Counted from the stretch's first letter, positions 44,401 through 53,635 are shown. The stretch: DNA of 64,000 nucleotides from Brevinema andersonii (GCA_020722765.1 DYKD01000007.1:1-64000); one strand, 5' to 3'. Numbers and translations are program-made. Notes: generated from the letters alone by a model not told the origin.

Positions 44401-44936
44401 TTGGGTTGATTGCTGATTTGAGGGAAGATACGATCCATGCAAGAAATAACAGGACTTATTCGAAGATAACTATCAAATTGGAAGATTATGATGGGATTGT
44501 CAATGTGGAACTGTTTGACAAGACAGCCGATAAATATAGATCTCTTCTTAAAATGAACCAGCTTATATATATAGAAGGTATGAAAAAGACATTCAATGAC
44601 AATTCGTATGTCTCTTGCTCCAAACTTCTTACTGGGGACAAGCTGAATCAAAATGCCATCAATGAGATGCATGTCAAGATTGAAGTGATTGGACTTGATG
44701 AAGAACTGTTGTCCCAGTTGAAAGCTAAAATAGAAGAGCATAAAGGTAAGGTTCAGGTTATACTTCATTTTGTGAAACCTGATACAGAAGGCCGGATGAG
44801 CATTCAGAATGACAAGGAAATTGGTGTGCTTCGGATATCTGACAAGTTGAAATGCGCTCCTACAACAGAATTAAGGCATTTTCTAACACATCAATTTGGG
44901 GAAAACTGCTATTGGTTTGATTACCAAATTTCATGA
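41409..44936 (+). CDS. dnaE: DNA polymerase III alpha subunit
   Basis: The replicative polymerase, 1175 residues, DnaE1-like. The order is: PHP domain (FVHLHVHSAFSLLDGM and LTDHGNMFG, with metal-binding residues kept), palm domain with the catalytic acid pair in MPDIDIDFADDRRE (about 410-423) and the GPGRGSAAGS loop. Then comes the fingers region ALYRPGPLNSGM, the HhH motif, and a C-terminal OB fold (AKIRLVGLIADLREDT). It is not PolC: no internal exonuclease domain is present. A TGATATG junction ties it closely to gatB. Confidence 0.97.
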   Translation: MDVFKDFVHLHVHSAFSLLDGMITPARLAKRARELGMSSIALTDHGNMFGILEFYNECKKPKDKDAKPIKPILGCEVYIAPVDRTIKKSGVGDDDENYYHLILLAKDLTGYRNLLKIVSDAWLVGKYYKPRTDKSVLRQYSEGIIALSSCLGGEIPSLLKKNDVVGAEKAAYEYFEIFKGDFYLEMQNNSIPEQWPVNRGLADIGRKLGIPLVATNDIHFLNKEDSEAHRILLGVGTKKTVSEMDAGKGMKLPAEVYFTTQEEMCEAFKDYPDAIMNTKKIADMCNVDIDMKTLHFPKFPVPDGYTLESFFEERIWEGLKERFTEITPAIKERTDFEIKTIKDMKFPGYFLIVWDFIKYAKEHGIPVGPGRGSAAGSIVSYALRITDVDPLKHDLLFERFLNPARLSMPDIDIDFADDRREEVVQYVRQKYGDKNVSQIAAIGYIGAKTAIRDIARVLEIPLSEANMIAKLIPGELDMTLDKAFKDVPELAQIERSNPMYAKLFSIAKKLEGIPRQASKHPAGVVIADTEISNYVPLFMDKDDNVVSQLDKDWVEKVGLIKMDFLGLRTLSVIRDALEEIEKHEGIKIDINHLDINDKKVYSLLQKGYTIGVFQMEKSGFTKVLINLKPTEFEDIIALLALYRPGPLNSGMVDSFIKRKHKKEEVDYQHPNLKGILKETYGVIVYQEQVMQITQVMSGFDLAQADNIRRVISKKKAEDMAQARKQLLEGAQKKGFDVNVADKIISNIEKFAEYGFNKSHSAAYAYVAYQTAWLKTYYPVEFIAALLTNEMGDTVKVIQVMNECKLLKIKVLRPDINHGAAHFTVQKDENGNKVIAFCLAAIKGVGEKAVENIVHERETNGLFKSLVDFCKRVDLRLVNKKVIETLIKAGVFDSIEQNRNRAFKNLEEIIVFVQKIKEQESVGQNSLFGDSDNTTHFHYKEIGDWENHEKIAYEKEVLGFYVSSHPLDNFKEQLEHFQAGSTLDIRDADVPEGAKIRLVGLIADLREDTIHARNNRTYSKITIKLEDYDGIVNVELFDKTADKYRSLLKMNQLIYIEGMKKTFNDNSYVSCSKLLTGDKLNQNAINEMHVKIEVIGLDEELLSQLKAKIEEHKGKVQVILHFVKPDTEGRMSIQNDKEIGVLRISDKLKCAPTTELRHFLTHQFGENCYWFDYQIS

Positions 44937-45051
44937 TTTTTTACGTATAGGGATCTTTCTGCGTATTTTTTATTGGGTCTTATATAAACCAAGTTTTCAT
45001 CATCACATTTTACAGATTTCATTCTTTCCTTAATTCTTGTTTTGAAGTGCT

Positions 45052-45789
45052 CTATGCGAAGTAATGTACCATATTTTTGAAAAAAAGGTCTCCTGCAGCG
45101 ATGATGCCCTCCTCTTTCTTTTTGGTGTTCTGTCCTGTGAGGCAGTTCCGTTCAGGATGTGGCATCATCCCCATAATATGACCTGTAGGATCTGTAATGC
45201 CCGCAATAGAACGTAGGGAACCGTTAGGATTGTCAACATAAGTCGCTAAGATTTGCCCGTTTTGTTCAAGTCTGTCCAGAAGCGTTTTGTCAGCATAAAA
45301 TTTCCCTTCTGCATGTGCAATGGGAAGTTCAATCTCTTCAGACATCCCTTTTGTGAATATCGTGTTCCTGTTTATTTTCAGCTTGTTCCATTGGCAAATG
45401 AATCTGCCTGAATCATTGTTCATCAGAGTGGCAGTCTGTTCCTTGTAATTATTGTCAAGACCCGGTAATAATCCGGTTTTTACCAGAATCTGGAATCCAT
45501 TACAAATCCCTATGATCAGTTTTTTATCCTTAATAAACCGTAGAATCTGGTCTTGGAAATGGGCATGGATAAGTCCAGCTATGATTTTTCCTGCTGAAAT
45601 ATAATCACCATACGAGAATCCACCAGGAAAAGCGAGAATCTGGAATTTCTTCAGGATTTGAGGATTGGCAATCACTTTGTTTATATGGATTTTTTCTGTC
45701 AATGCTCCATGTTTCTTGAATGCGAAGTCTGTTTCAAAATCACAGTTTGTACCTGCTGTTCTGAGAATCAATACCTTTGGTTTCGTCAT
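45052..45789 (-). CDS. purQ: Phosphoribosylformylglycinamidine synthase, glutaminase subunit
   Basis: PurQ supplies ammonia to PurL in step four of purine synthesis. The 245-residue class I amidotransferase has KVLILRTAGTNCDFETDFAF at the start, the nucleophile in IIGICNGFQILVKTGLLPG, and MGMMPHPERN with the catalytic His-Glu. It follows purL by 20 bases with AGAGGAAAAAC as ribosome site. With PurS and PurL it forms the three-part enzyme instead of the single large PurL of proteobacteria. Confidence 0.96.
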   Translation of the reverse strand: MTKPKVLILRTAGTNCDFETDFAFKKHGALTEKIHINKVIANPQILKKFQILAFPGGFSYGDYISAGKIIAGLIHAHFQDQILRFIKDKKLIIGICNGFQILVKTGLLPGLDNNYKEQTATLMNNDSGRFICQWNKLKINRNTIFTKGMSEEIELPIAHAEGKFYADKTLLDRLEQNGQILATYVDNPNGSLRSIAGITDPTGHIMGMMPHPERNCLTGQNTKKKEEGIIAAGDLFFKNMVHYFA

Positions 45790-45809
45790 GTTTTTCCTCT
45801 GTAAAAATC

Positions 45810-48236
45810 TTAGATGATTTCCTTTGTCCAGGCTTTTTTCAAATCAGAAATATTCTCATTCAGTATGATGGTCCCTTCTAATCCTTCCACAACCAGTTTC
45901 CCGCTGTTGTCAGTTGAACCAATGGCTGCGCAAGGAGACCCTTTCATGGTATTTTCAAATGCGGCCCTGTTGACAGGTTTTACTTCTACTACGAAACGAG
46001 AATTGGATTCTGAGAATAGGATTTGCCAATCCTGTTTTATAGACTTTTCTGTTGGTACTGCACGAAGATTGACTTTTACACCGCGTTCGCCTGAAAAAGC
46101 CATTTCTGCGATAGTTCCAGCCAGACCATTCTCAGAACAGTCATGAGCACTTTCAACCAGATTCCCTTTTATGGCTGTATAAAATGATTCGTATGATTTA
46201 AGTGCTTGTTCAAATTCAACACTAGGTACGATACCATCATCCTTTTTTATATTCCTATAAAACGCACTTCCACCTAGCTCATTTTTTGTTAATCCAACCA
46301 CATAAACAAGATTCCCATTCCCTTTGAAATAGGCTTGAGTCAAGCAATCGGAGTCTGTTACAGAAATGGCAGAAATGAGCAGGGTAGGTGGAATGGAAAT
46401 GACCTTGTTCCCAATAGCAAATTCATTATAAAAACTGTCTTTTCCAGAAATGAAAGGGAGGCTATAGGCAACGGCGGCATCATAACATCCTTGCGCAGCC
46501 ATGACGAGGGATGCGAGTTGCTCGTCCCGTGTCGGATTCCCCCAGCAGAAATTATCTAGAATGGCAGTGTGCTTTGGATTTCCTCCAGAAACAACAATTT
46601 GTCTGAACGCTTCATCTATGACAGATAAGGCCATCTTATAGGGGTTTTTCAAACCATAATAAACATTGATCCCATTTGAGACAAGTACAGTCTTTTCTGG
46701 TTTGTCTAAAAATGGGGTGACTGCGGCTGCATCTCCTGGTCCATCATTCTTTACACCCTGTAATGGTTTTAAAAATGTTCCACCACCAACTTCATGGTCA
46801 TACTGACGGATTATGGATTCTTTGCTAGCACTGTTTGGTTCGGAGAGAAGTTCTTTCAAGACAATCCCATAATCAACACTCTTTGTGAGAGGTGATTCTT
46901 TTTCAATTTCAGGTCTGTAATCGACCTTTGCATGGCGTTTGGGAACTCCCTCATGCAAGAATTTCATATCCATATCGCCAATAAGCTCTTTCTTATAATA
47001 AAGACGCAATCTTTTCAGTTTTGTTGTCTTTCCGATGACAGTGGCTTCTACATCTTCGGAAGCGCAAAGTTTCAGGAATTTTGCTGTTTTTTTCGGAGAA
47101 ACAATGAACACCATCCGTTCCTGTGATTCCGAGAGGAAGATTTCCCAGGGTTTCAATCCTGCATATTTCAGAGGAGCCTTGTCCAGGAAAATATCAGCGC
47201 CTGTAGCTTTTGCTATCTCTCCTGCTGCTGACGAGAATCCTCCTGCACCACAATCTGTCACATTGATATAAAGATCCTTATCTCTCGCTTTCAGCATTAT
47301 GTCCAATGTCCGTTTTTCTTCGATAGGATTCCCTATCTGTACTGCTTGTGAGGAAACAGTCTCGGATTCTGTTGTAAGTTCAGCTGAGGAGAATGTTGCA
47401 CCATGGATGCCATCGCGTCCTGTACGACCACCGACACTGATGATGTCATATCCTCCTTTGGTTATCTTATCGATCTTGTTGTTTGGAATCATTCCTGCGG
47501 TACCGCAATAGACAAGCGGATTCCCAAGGTAGTTTTCATGGAAATTGACAGAACCGTTCACTGTGGGGATGCCCATGCGGTTGCCATAATCCCTGACACC
47601 TGCAACAACACCTTTCAGGATGCGTTTTGGATGCAGGATGCCTTGTGGAACTTCGGAGTGAGGAAGGTCAGGATAAGCGAAACAGAAGATATCTGTATTG
47701 AAAAGCGGTTTTGCTCCAAGACCACAGCCAAGTATATCGCGGATGACTCCACCAATCCCAGTATTGGCACCACCGTATGGATCAAGAGCAGAGGGGTGAT
47801 TGTGAGTCTCAACTTTGAACGCAACAGAATGGGTCTTGTCAAATTTGATGATACCTGCATTGTCTACAAAAACAGAAAGGCAGATATCCTTTTTCCCCAT
47901 CTTTTTTCGTACTGTCTCTGTCGCTTTTCTGATTGTATCCTTGAAAAGATTCTTGTAAATCCGCTTTTCACCCTGTATGGTCATCTCAACGCTGCTTGTA
48001 AAGACCTTATGTTTGCAATGTTCAGACCAGGTCTGTGCGATTGTCTCAAGTTCGATGTCTGTAGGCTCACGTTTCAGTTTCTTGAAATGAGCTTGGACCG
48101 CTGTCATTTCTTCCATATTTAAGGAGAGAGTCATTGCTTTGCTGAGGGTAAGCAGTTCCTTGTCTGAAAGTCCGCTCAGTCTTATTATTTTTACATCAGG
48201 GTTTTTTATTAGCATGTTTTTTCCTTTTTTGCTCAT
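45810..48236 (-). CDS. purL: Phosphoribosylformylglycinamidine synthase, synthase subunit
   Basis: The ATP-dependent core of FGAM synthase. At 808 residues it is longer than typical small PurL (about 720-760) but lacks the fused glutaminase. Key segments are TWSEHCKHKVFTS, VETHNHPSALDPYGGANTGIGG, VTDCGAGGFSSAAGEIA and AHDCSENGLAGTIAEMAF. The start at 48236 overlaps the purS stop (ATGA) and has AGGA upstream; ATG 48215 (MLIKNPD) with AAAGGA is an alternative giving 801 residues. The operon order is purS-purL-purQ. Confidence 0.95.
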   Translation of the reverse strand: MSKKGKNMLIKNPDVKIIRLSGLSDKELLTLSKAMTLSLNMEEMTAVQAHFKKLKREPTDIELETIAQTWSEHCKHKVFTSSVEMTIQGEKRIYKNLFKDTIRKATETVRKKMGKKDICLSVFVDNAGIIKFDKTHSVAFKVETHNHPSALDPYGGANTGIGGVIRDILGCGLGAKPLFNTDIFCFAYPDLPHSEVPQGILHPKRILKGVVAGVRDYGNRMGIPTVNGSVNFHENYLGNPLVYCGTAGMIPNNKIDKITKGGYDIISVGGRTGRDGIHGATFSSAELTTESETVSSQAVQIGNPIEEKRTLDIMLKARDKDLYINVTDCGAGGFSSAAGEIAKATGADIFLDKAPLKYAGLKPWEIFLSESQERMVFIVSPKKTAKFLKLCASEDVEATVIGKTTKLKRLRLYYKKELIGDMDMKFLHEGVPKRHAKVDYRPEIEKESPLTKSVDYGIVLKELLSEPNSASKESIIRQYDHEVGGGTFLKPLQGVKNDGPGDAAAVTPFLDKPEKTVLVSNGINVYYGLKNPYKMALSVIDEAFRQIVVSGGNPKHTAILDNFCWGNPTRDEQLASLVMAAQGCYDAAVAYSLPFISGKDSFYNEFAIGNKVISIPPTLLISAISVTDSDCLTQAYFKGNGNLVYVVGLTKNELGGSAFYRNIKKDDGIVPSVEFEQALKSYESFYTAIKGNLVESAHDCSENGLAGTIAEMAFSGERGVKVNLRAVPTEKSIKQDWQILFSESNSRFVVEVKPVNRAAFENTMKGSPCAAIGSTDNSGKLVVEGLEGTIILNENISDLKKAWTKEII

Positions 48237-48715
48237 TTTGTTTTCCTGATCGTGAAAGATTCAATGATAGGATTTGCAAGTACTCGTGTTCCAATGCGTT
48301 CCATATCAGAAAAACTGATTCCACCTTTGATGATGAATTTTTTCCCTGTCATTACAGATTCGACTTTTTTAAATCCAAGATTATGCATCATAACCAGTGC
48401 TGTATCGCCTATGTTGTCTGTTACACCATGGTGGAACAGTTTCATGGCTTCCCAGTCGCCTACATCATGTGATGGATATGCTGTTTGTTCAATCCTTTTG
48501 TATTTTGTGACTTTGTATGTTTCAATAATGGGATCAAGAAGCACTTTCTGGGCGATGGCTTCAGCGTCAGACTGTGAAATCTCACCAGTGAGAATATAGA
48601 CCTGGCTTATTCTCACGTCTTTGACATCAATTTTCAGGTCATGGATGCTATGTAGCAGATCTTGCGCTTCTGCGTCCACAATCTCTTTTTTACGTCTGGT
48701 TTCAACAAGGTACAT
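48233..48715 (-). CDS. purS: Tandem-duplicated PurS
   Basis: PurS normally has about 80 residues and bridges PurL and PurQ as a dimer. This protein has 160 residues and contains two PurS-like halves: the first has VYILTGEIS...KVLLDPIIETYKV and the second KKFIIKGGISFSDMERIGTRVLANPIIESFTI. The first half opens YLVETRRKKEIVDAEAQDLL. The halves have diverged strongly apart from the DPIIE/NPIIE end. A fused pair would mimic the PurS dimer or the N-terminal domain of large PurL. It begins the pur operon 24 bases after the predicted transcription start. Confidence 0.88.
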   Translation of the reverse strand: MYLVETRRKKEIVDAEAQDLLHSIHDLKIDVKDVRISQVYILTGEISQSDAEAIAQKVLLDPIIETYKVTKYKRIEQTAYPSHDVGDWEAMKLFHHGVTDNIGDTALVMMHNLGFKKVESVMTGKKFIIKGGISFSDMERIGTRVLANPIIESFTIRKTK

Positions 48716-48745
48716 GATCGCCTCGCATTATGAAATGAGGGGGAT

Positions 48746-48774
48746 AATATAGGGAAATACGGATGATTTGTCAA
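48746..48774 (-). promoter_or_regulatory. Promoter of purSLQ
   Basis: On the minus strand TTGACA (48774-48769) and TATATT (48751-48746) are 17 bases apart. No PurR-like operator or purine riboswitch is seen in the short leader. Confidence 0.8.
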
Positions 48775-48886
48775 ATTGATGCTTTAACATTGTCAGCTAA
48801 GAAATAGGATATAACCGTATGTCTATCCATGGGTTTTATGATTGCTAATTTTGAATAAAAATGGTTTATTGTTAATTCTAATTTTT

Positions 48887-48913
48887 TTGACTTTTTATTT
48901 TAAAGGGTATAAT
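48887..48913 (+). promoter_or_regulatory. Likely promoter of the V-ATPase operon
   Basis: TATAAT (48908-48913) is preceded by TTGACT (48887-48892) with a slightly short 15-base spacer. It lies about 140 bases before atpE, leaving a long leader with no obvious known RNA element. Confidence 0.6.
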
Positions 48914-49055
48914 TTTAGCGCGTTTTAAATATACTGTTCGTAGGAATATGAAGGGTATCCCTGATCTTTGGGAATGCCTCATACAATACAGTCTGTTATG
49001 AATGTATTAGTCGGTCATATCTTGAAAAAAATCCCAAGACAGGGAGTGTCACTTT

Positions 49056-49667
49056 ATGGATAATAAAATTCAGGAATTAGCACAATCAATCTACAAGGAA
49101 GGTGTTGAAAAAGCGGAAGTGGAGTCGCATCGGATCATTGACGATGCAAAAAAACAGGCTTCCGCCATCATCCAAAAAGCAGAGCAGGAAGCCCAGTCCA
49201 TACTTGCAGATGCTACAAAAAAATCACAGGATCTCAAGACAAATACGGATTCAGAAATCCAGCTTTCCGCACGGCAGGCGGTTTCAGGGTTAAAACAGAA
49301 AATCACTGACCTCATACTTTTTTCTGCGGTTGATAGCCCTTTAAAATCACTTCTCACAGATCCAGCAGTCTTAAAAGACCTTCTTACGACTGTGCTCCAG
49401 AATTTTAAGCTGGGTACGGGTAATCCTGATCTCCAAGTTCTTCTTCCTCAATCCAAACAAAAAGATCTTGATACAATGATGGTCAATACAATCAAAGAAC
49501 TTATTTCTAAAGGATGGGAAGTCAAATATTCGGATGCGTTCCAAGCAGGATTCCAGATCGCTCCCAGGAACGGAGCCTATAAAATCAGCCTTACAGATAC
49601 GGATTTTGCAGAGTTTTTCAAATCCTATCTGAGACCTAAAACACGCGACATCGTATTTGGAAAATAA
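49056..49667 (+). CDS. atpE: V/A-type ATP synthase subunit E
   Basis: Peripheral stalk subunit. The 203-residue protein has the long N-terminal coiled coil typical of subunit E (ELAQSIYKEGVEKAEVESHR, then IIQKAEQEAQSILADATKKS) and a small C-terminal alpha/beta domain that binds the catalytic head. AGGGAG precedes the ATG. First gene of a seven-gene operon; subunit G, its usual coiled-coil partner, is not encoded here. A-rich linkers of three bases separate it from the next gene. Confidence 0.85.
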   Translation: MDNKIQELAQSIYKEGVEKAEVESHRIIDDAKKQASAIIQKAEQEAQSILADATKKSQDLKTNTDSEIQLSARQAVSGLKQKITDLILFSAVDSPLKSLLTDPAVLKDLLTTVLQNFKLGTGNPDLQVLLPQSKQKDLDTMMVNTIKELISKGWEVKYSDAFQAGFQIAPRNGAYKISLTDTDFAEFFKSYLRPKTRDIVFGK

Positions 49668-49670
49668 ACA

Positions 49671-50483
49671 ATGTCCAGCCAGTATGTTTTTTTTGTAACA
49701 GGCCTACCTGATGTTGCCTTGGATGCAGGGAAGCCTTCCCAGATATCCCTTGATTTCATTTCTGAGATTGAGGACAGGCTTGATAGGGAAGACCGCTCTT
49801 TATTTGAAACCATACGTAGACCGATTGATAATGTAAACCTTATTCGAATCCTTGAAAACAGGAATGAAGAGTTTGATCCTAGAGGAACTTTTACAAAAGA
49901 GGACATAGATCTCCTGGTCAAAGGGACTGTTTCAGGTCCAGATTATATGGACGCATTTCTCAAAGCACGTCGTGAATCACGTAATCTCTTCCCTGGGTTG
50001 AATTCTGAAGACACATTGGCATGGTTGTTCCAGGAAGAAATCGATATGCACCCGAATGCCTTTATCCGTGAATGGGGTGAATTTGAATCGGATATTAGAA
50101 ATGTCCTTGCAGTCTTAAATGCCCGAAAGACAAATATCGATCCCTCATCTGTTGTCGTTGGAAAAAAAGGTGTTGCGGAAACCGTCCTTAAAAGCTCTTC
50201 CCAAGATCTTTCTCTTACCCAGTCCCATCCTTGGGTTGAAAAACTTGTCAATGCACAGAATCTGATGCAACGGGACAAGATTGCAGATCAGATCCGTTGG
50301 GATTGGCTTAATGATATGCGTATTTTTTCTCATTTCCAGATTGAAGCCCTGTTATCCTATTTGTTACAGTTATTCATTATGGAACGGTGGTTGAAACTTG
50401 ATCCTGTAGAAGGGAAAAAGCTTCTCAACAAATTGTCAGTTGATCTTTCTTCTGGATTGGAGCGTTTTTTACCAGCATCATAG
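49671..50483 (+). CDS. DUF2764-like V-ATPase-associated protein
   Basis: The 270-residue protein has no signal or membrane segment and opens with YVFFVTGLPDVALDAGKPSQ. It holds the position between subunits E and A that DUF2764 proteins occupy in Borrelia, Chlamydia and Bacteroidetes ATPase operons. It is rich in charged helices, with DKIADQIRWDWLNDM near residue 205. Because these operons lack a recognisable subunit C, it probably replaces C (the d-like central-stalk adapter), but that is an inference from context. It starts three bases after atpE. Confidence 0.75.
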   Translation: MSSQYVFFVTGLPDVALDAGKPSQISLDFISEIEDRLDREDRSLFETIRRPIDNVNLIRILENRNEEFDPRGTFTKEDIDLLVKGTVSGPDYMDAFLKARRESRNLFPGLNSEDTLAWLFQEEIDMHPNAFIREWGEFESDIRNVLAVLNARKTNIDPSSVVVGKKGVAETVLKSSSQDLSLTQSHPWVEKLVNAQNLMQRDKIADQIRWDWLNDMRIFSHFQIEALLSYLLQLFIMERWLKLDPVEGKKLLNKLSVDLSSGLERFLPAS

Positions 50484-50540
50484 AAGATTTTTATTTTTTT
50501 ATATTTGATAGTAATGTTTTCTTTTCAAATGGAGTAGAAC

Positions 50541-52298
50541 ATGGCCACTAAAGGTAAAGTCGTAGGCATTGTTGCCAACCTCGTCACTGTCCAGGTTGAC
50601 GGTCCTGTAGGACAGAATGAGATCTGTTATATCCAGGTAGGAAATGAAAAGCTTATGGCTGAAGTCATCAAGATAAGTGGGGATAAGGCTTTCGTCCAGG
50701 TTTTTGAAAGTACTCGTGGATTGACTGTCGGATGTGAAGCTGAATTTACTGGACACATGCTTGAAGTACAACTAGGGCCTGGAATGCTTTCCCGCAAATA
50801 TGATGGTCTACAGAATGACCTTGAAGCAATGGAAGGTGTTTTTCTCCAAAGAGGGAATTACACATCTCCTATCGATTATGAAAAAACATGGTCTTTCAGA
50901 CCGATCGCAAAAACGGGTGATGTTGTAAGAGCTTCAGATTGGCTTGGTGAAGTCGATGAAGGTTGGGTCAAACATAAGATCATGGTCCCTTTCAATTTTG
51001 AAGGGAAATTTACTGTCAAGTCTGTAAAACCTGCTGGTACATACAAAACTTCGGATAGCATTGCTGTTATAGTTGATAGTGCAGGAGTTGAAAAAAATGT
51101 TTCCATGGTCATGCGTTGGCCTGTAAAGGTTGAAGTCATGGCCTATCAGGAAAAGCTGAGACCTTCCAAGATTCTGGAAACAGGTGTCCGTTCCATAGAT
51201 ACACTTAATCCATTGACAGAAGGTGGAACGGGATTCATCCCTGGACCTTTCGGTTGTGGAAAAACAGTCCTCCAGCATGCCATTTCAAAACAGGCCGAAG
51301 CTGACATCATCATCATTGTCGCCTGCGGTGAACGTGCTAACGAAGTCGTAGAGATTTTTACGGAATTTCCGGAGCTGGATGATCCACGCACAGGACGAAA
51401 ACTTATGGAAAGGACCATCATTATTTGCAATACATCAAACATGCCTGTTGCAGCACGAGAGGCCTCAGTCTATACAGGAATGACAATTGCGGAATATTAT
51501 AGGACAATGGGTTTGAAAGTGCTTCTTCTTGCAGATTCGACTTCACGTTGGGCACAAGCGCTCCGTGAGATGGCAAACCGTATGGAAGAGCTCCCTGGCC
51601 CTGATGCTTTTCCCATGGATCTTCCTGCCATTATTTCTAATTTCTATTCACGTGCGGGTTTTACGAAATTGTATAATGGGCAGACCGGTTCCATAACTTT
51701 TGTAGGTACTGTTTCTCCTGCTGGGGGAAACCTCAAGGAACCTGTGACTGAATCGACAAAAAAAGCTGCTCGCTGTTTTTATGCCCTTGCCCAGTCACGT
51801 GCTGACAGTAAACGGTATCCTGCCATTGACCCGATTGACAGTTATTCAAAATATCTTGAATATCCCGAAGTGATTGAATATTTAGATAATTCCGTTGGGG
51901 CAGGTTGGGTAAAAAGTGTCATGCGTCTGAAAGACATCCTTCTTAGAGGCAAAGAAGCACGTGACCAGATCAATATCCTGGGAGATGACAGCGTTCCATT
52001 GGAATATCATCAGACATTTTATAAATCTGAGATTATTGATTTCATTATCCTTCAACAGGATGCTTTTGATAAGGTAGATATGTCTACTCCTATGAAACGG
52101 CAGTATTATATGGTGAATAAAGTGCTTGGAATCTGTGATGAAAAGCTTGGATTCGACGGATTCGAACAGGTTTCAATTTTCTTCAAAAAAGCCATCAATA
52201 TCCTTCGCCAAATGAATTATCAGGAGTTTCAAAGCGATAAGTTCAGGTCCCTGGAAGCTGAACTTGAACAGCATATTTCCAGCAGGAGAGTGTCATGA
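50541..52298 (+). CDS. atpA: V/A-type ATP synthase catalytic subunit A
   Basis: The catalytic subunit, 585 residues, with Walker A in GPFGCGKTVLQHAI (about residue 232), the family insert between residues 115 and 185, VACGERANEVVEIFTEFPEL containing the catalytic glutamate region, and LLADSTSRWAQALREM. It hydrolyses or makes ATP in the cytoplasmic head with subunit B. It overlaps atpB by four bases (ATGA). The 57-base gap before it has a weak ribosome site. Confidence 0.97.
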   Translation: MATKGKVVGIVANLVTVQVDGPVGQNEICYIQVGNEKLMAEVIKISGDKAFVQVFESTRGLTVGCEAEFTGHMLEVQLGPGMLSRKYDGLQNDLEAMEGVFLQRGNYTSPIDYEKTWSFRPIAKTGDVVRASDWLGEVDEGWVKHKIMVPFNFEGKFTVKSVKPAGTYKTSDSIAVIVDSAGVEKNVSMVMRWPVKVEVMAYQEKLRPSKILETGVRSIDTLNPLTEGGTGFIPGPFGCGKTVLQHAISKQAEADIIIIVACGERANEVVEIFTEFPELDDPRTGRKLMERTIIICNTSNMPVAAREASVYTGMTIAEYYRTMGLKVLLLADSTSRWAQALREMANRMEELPGPDAFPMDLPAIISNFYSRAGFTKLYNGQTGSITFVGTVSPAGGNLKEPVTESTKKAARCFYALAQSRADSKRYPAIDPIDSYSKYLEYPEVIEYLDNSVGAGWVKSVMRLKDILLRGKEARDQINILGDDSVPLEYHQTFYKSEIIDFIILQQDAFDKVDMSTPMKRQYYMVNKVLGICDEKLGFDGFEQVSIFFKKAINILRQMNYQEFQSDKFRSLEAELEQHISSRRVS

Positions 52299-53632
52299 GC
52301 AATAGCGCAACAGTAAGGACAAAAGCCTTCCAGAAAATTTATACGAAAGTTGAAAATATAACCAAAGCCACATGTACAATCACTGCAACAGGGATCAGTA
52401 ATGAAGAAATGGCTTACGTCGATGGAAGACCAGCACAGGTCGTCAAGATAAACGGTGACAAGATCACTCTCCAGGTTTTTCCAGGAACACAGGGTATTGC
52501 CACAGACGCAGAGACAATATTTACAGGGAAGCCTCCTGTCATAAAGGTTAGCGAAGATATGCGTGGCAGGTTTTTCAATGCCTATGGAGATCCTATTGAT
52601 GGCGGTCCTGCAGTGGAAGGTGAGGAGCGTGAAATTGGCGGTCCTTCTGCCAATCCTGTAAGAAGGAAACAACCCTCTGAACTGATTGCTACAGGTATCG
52701 CAGGAATCGATTTGAATAATACGCTTGTTACTGGCCAGAAAATCCCGTTTTTTGCTGATTCTGACCAGCCCTTCAACCAGGTCATGGCGGATGTCGCGCT
52801 CCGTGCGAAAGCGGATATCATCATTTTAGGTGGAATGGGAATGTCCAATGATGATTATCTTTATTTCCGTTCTGTATTTGAAAACGCTGGTGCTTTGAAC
52901 CGTATCATCTGTTTTATGAATACGACGGAAAACCCGCCTGTTGAACGTCTTCTTGTTCCTGATATGTGTCTGACAACTGCCGAATATTTTGCTGTTTCAA
53001 AAAACGCGAAAGTGCTTGTCTTGCTTACAGACATGACCTTGTTCGCTGATGCTCTCGCTATTGTTTCAAACCGTATGGACCAGATTCCTTCCAAAGATTC
53101 CATGCCCGGATCCCTTTATTCCGATCTGGCTAAGATATATGAAAAGGCAGTCCAGTTCCCGGCTGGTGGATCCATAACCATTGTTGCTGTAACCACATTG
53201 TCTGGTGGGGATATTACCCATGCTATCCCTGATAATACTGGATACATCACAGAAGGACAGCTTTACCTTCGCAGAGATACGGATATTGCTAAAGTTATCA
53301 TAGATCCGTTCCGTTCCTTATCCCGATTGAAGCAGCTTGTTATAGGGAAGAAAACCCGCAAGGATCATCCACAAGTCATGAACGCCTGTATCCGTCTTTA
53401 TGCCGATGCTGCAAATTCTAAGACAAAAATGGAAAACGGTTTTGACCTTACGGATTATGACAAGCGTTGTCTTGATTTTGCAAAAGATTATTCACAGGCC
53501 CTTCTTGCGATTGATGTCAATATTGAAGTTGAAGCCATGTTGGATACGGCATGGAACCTGTTTGCCAAATATTTTACCAAAGAAGAAGTCGCTATCAAAC
53601 AGGAATTTGTAGATCTGTATTGGAAGAAATAA
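52295..53632 (+). CDS. atpB: V/A-type ATP synthase regulatory subunit B
   Basis: The non-catalytic nucleotide-binding subunit, 445 residues. It has TGIAGIDLNNTLVTGQKIPFF in place of a Walker A motif, as expected for B subunits, and VLVLLTDMTLFADALAIVSNRMDQIPSKDSMPGSL. The last segment holds the arginine-bearing interface with A. AGGAGAG precedes the ATG, which overlaps atpA. Confidence 0.96.
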   Translation: MSNSATVRTKAFQKIYTKVENITKATCTITATGISNEEMAYVDGRPAQVVKINGDKITLQVFPGTQGIATDAETIFTGKPPVIKVSEDMRGRFFNAYGDPIDGGPAVEGEEREIGGPSANPVRRKQPSELIATGIAGIDLNNTLVTGQKIPFFADSDQPFNQVMADVALRAKADIIILGGMGMSNDDYLYFRSVFENAGALNRIICFMNTTENPPVERLLVPDMCLTTAEYFAVSKNAKVLVLLTDMTLFADALAIVSNRMDQIPSKDSMPGSLYSDLAKIYEKAVQFPAGGSITIVAVTTLSGGDITHAIPDNTGYITEGQLYLRRDTDIAKVIIDPFRSLSRLKQLVIGKKTRKDHPQVMNACIRLYADAANSKTKMENGFDLTDYDKRCLDFAKDYSQALLAIDVNIEVEAMLDTAWNLFAKYFTKEEVAIKQEFVDLYWKK

Positions 53633-53635
53633 GAT

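Larger units (their letters stand above)
48716..49055. other. Divergent intergenic region, purS / V-ATPase
   Basis: These 340 bases hold the purS promoter on the minus strand and, about 130 bases away, the V-ATPase promoter on the plus strand. A leader of about 135 bases precedes atpE. The central part (48775-48880) shows no recognisable feature. Confidence 0.7.

Noticed and set aside
47403-48122. 239-codon plus-strand ORF inside purL
   Set aside because: It is antisense to strongly conserved PurL motifs, is Cys-rich and has no ribosome site; it is a shadow frame.
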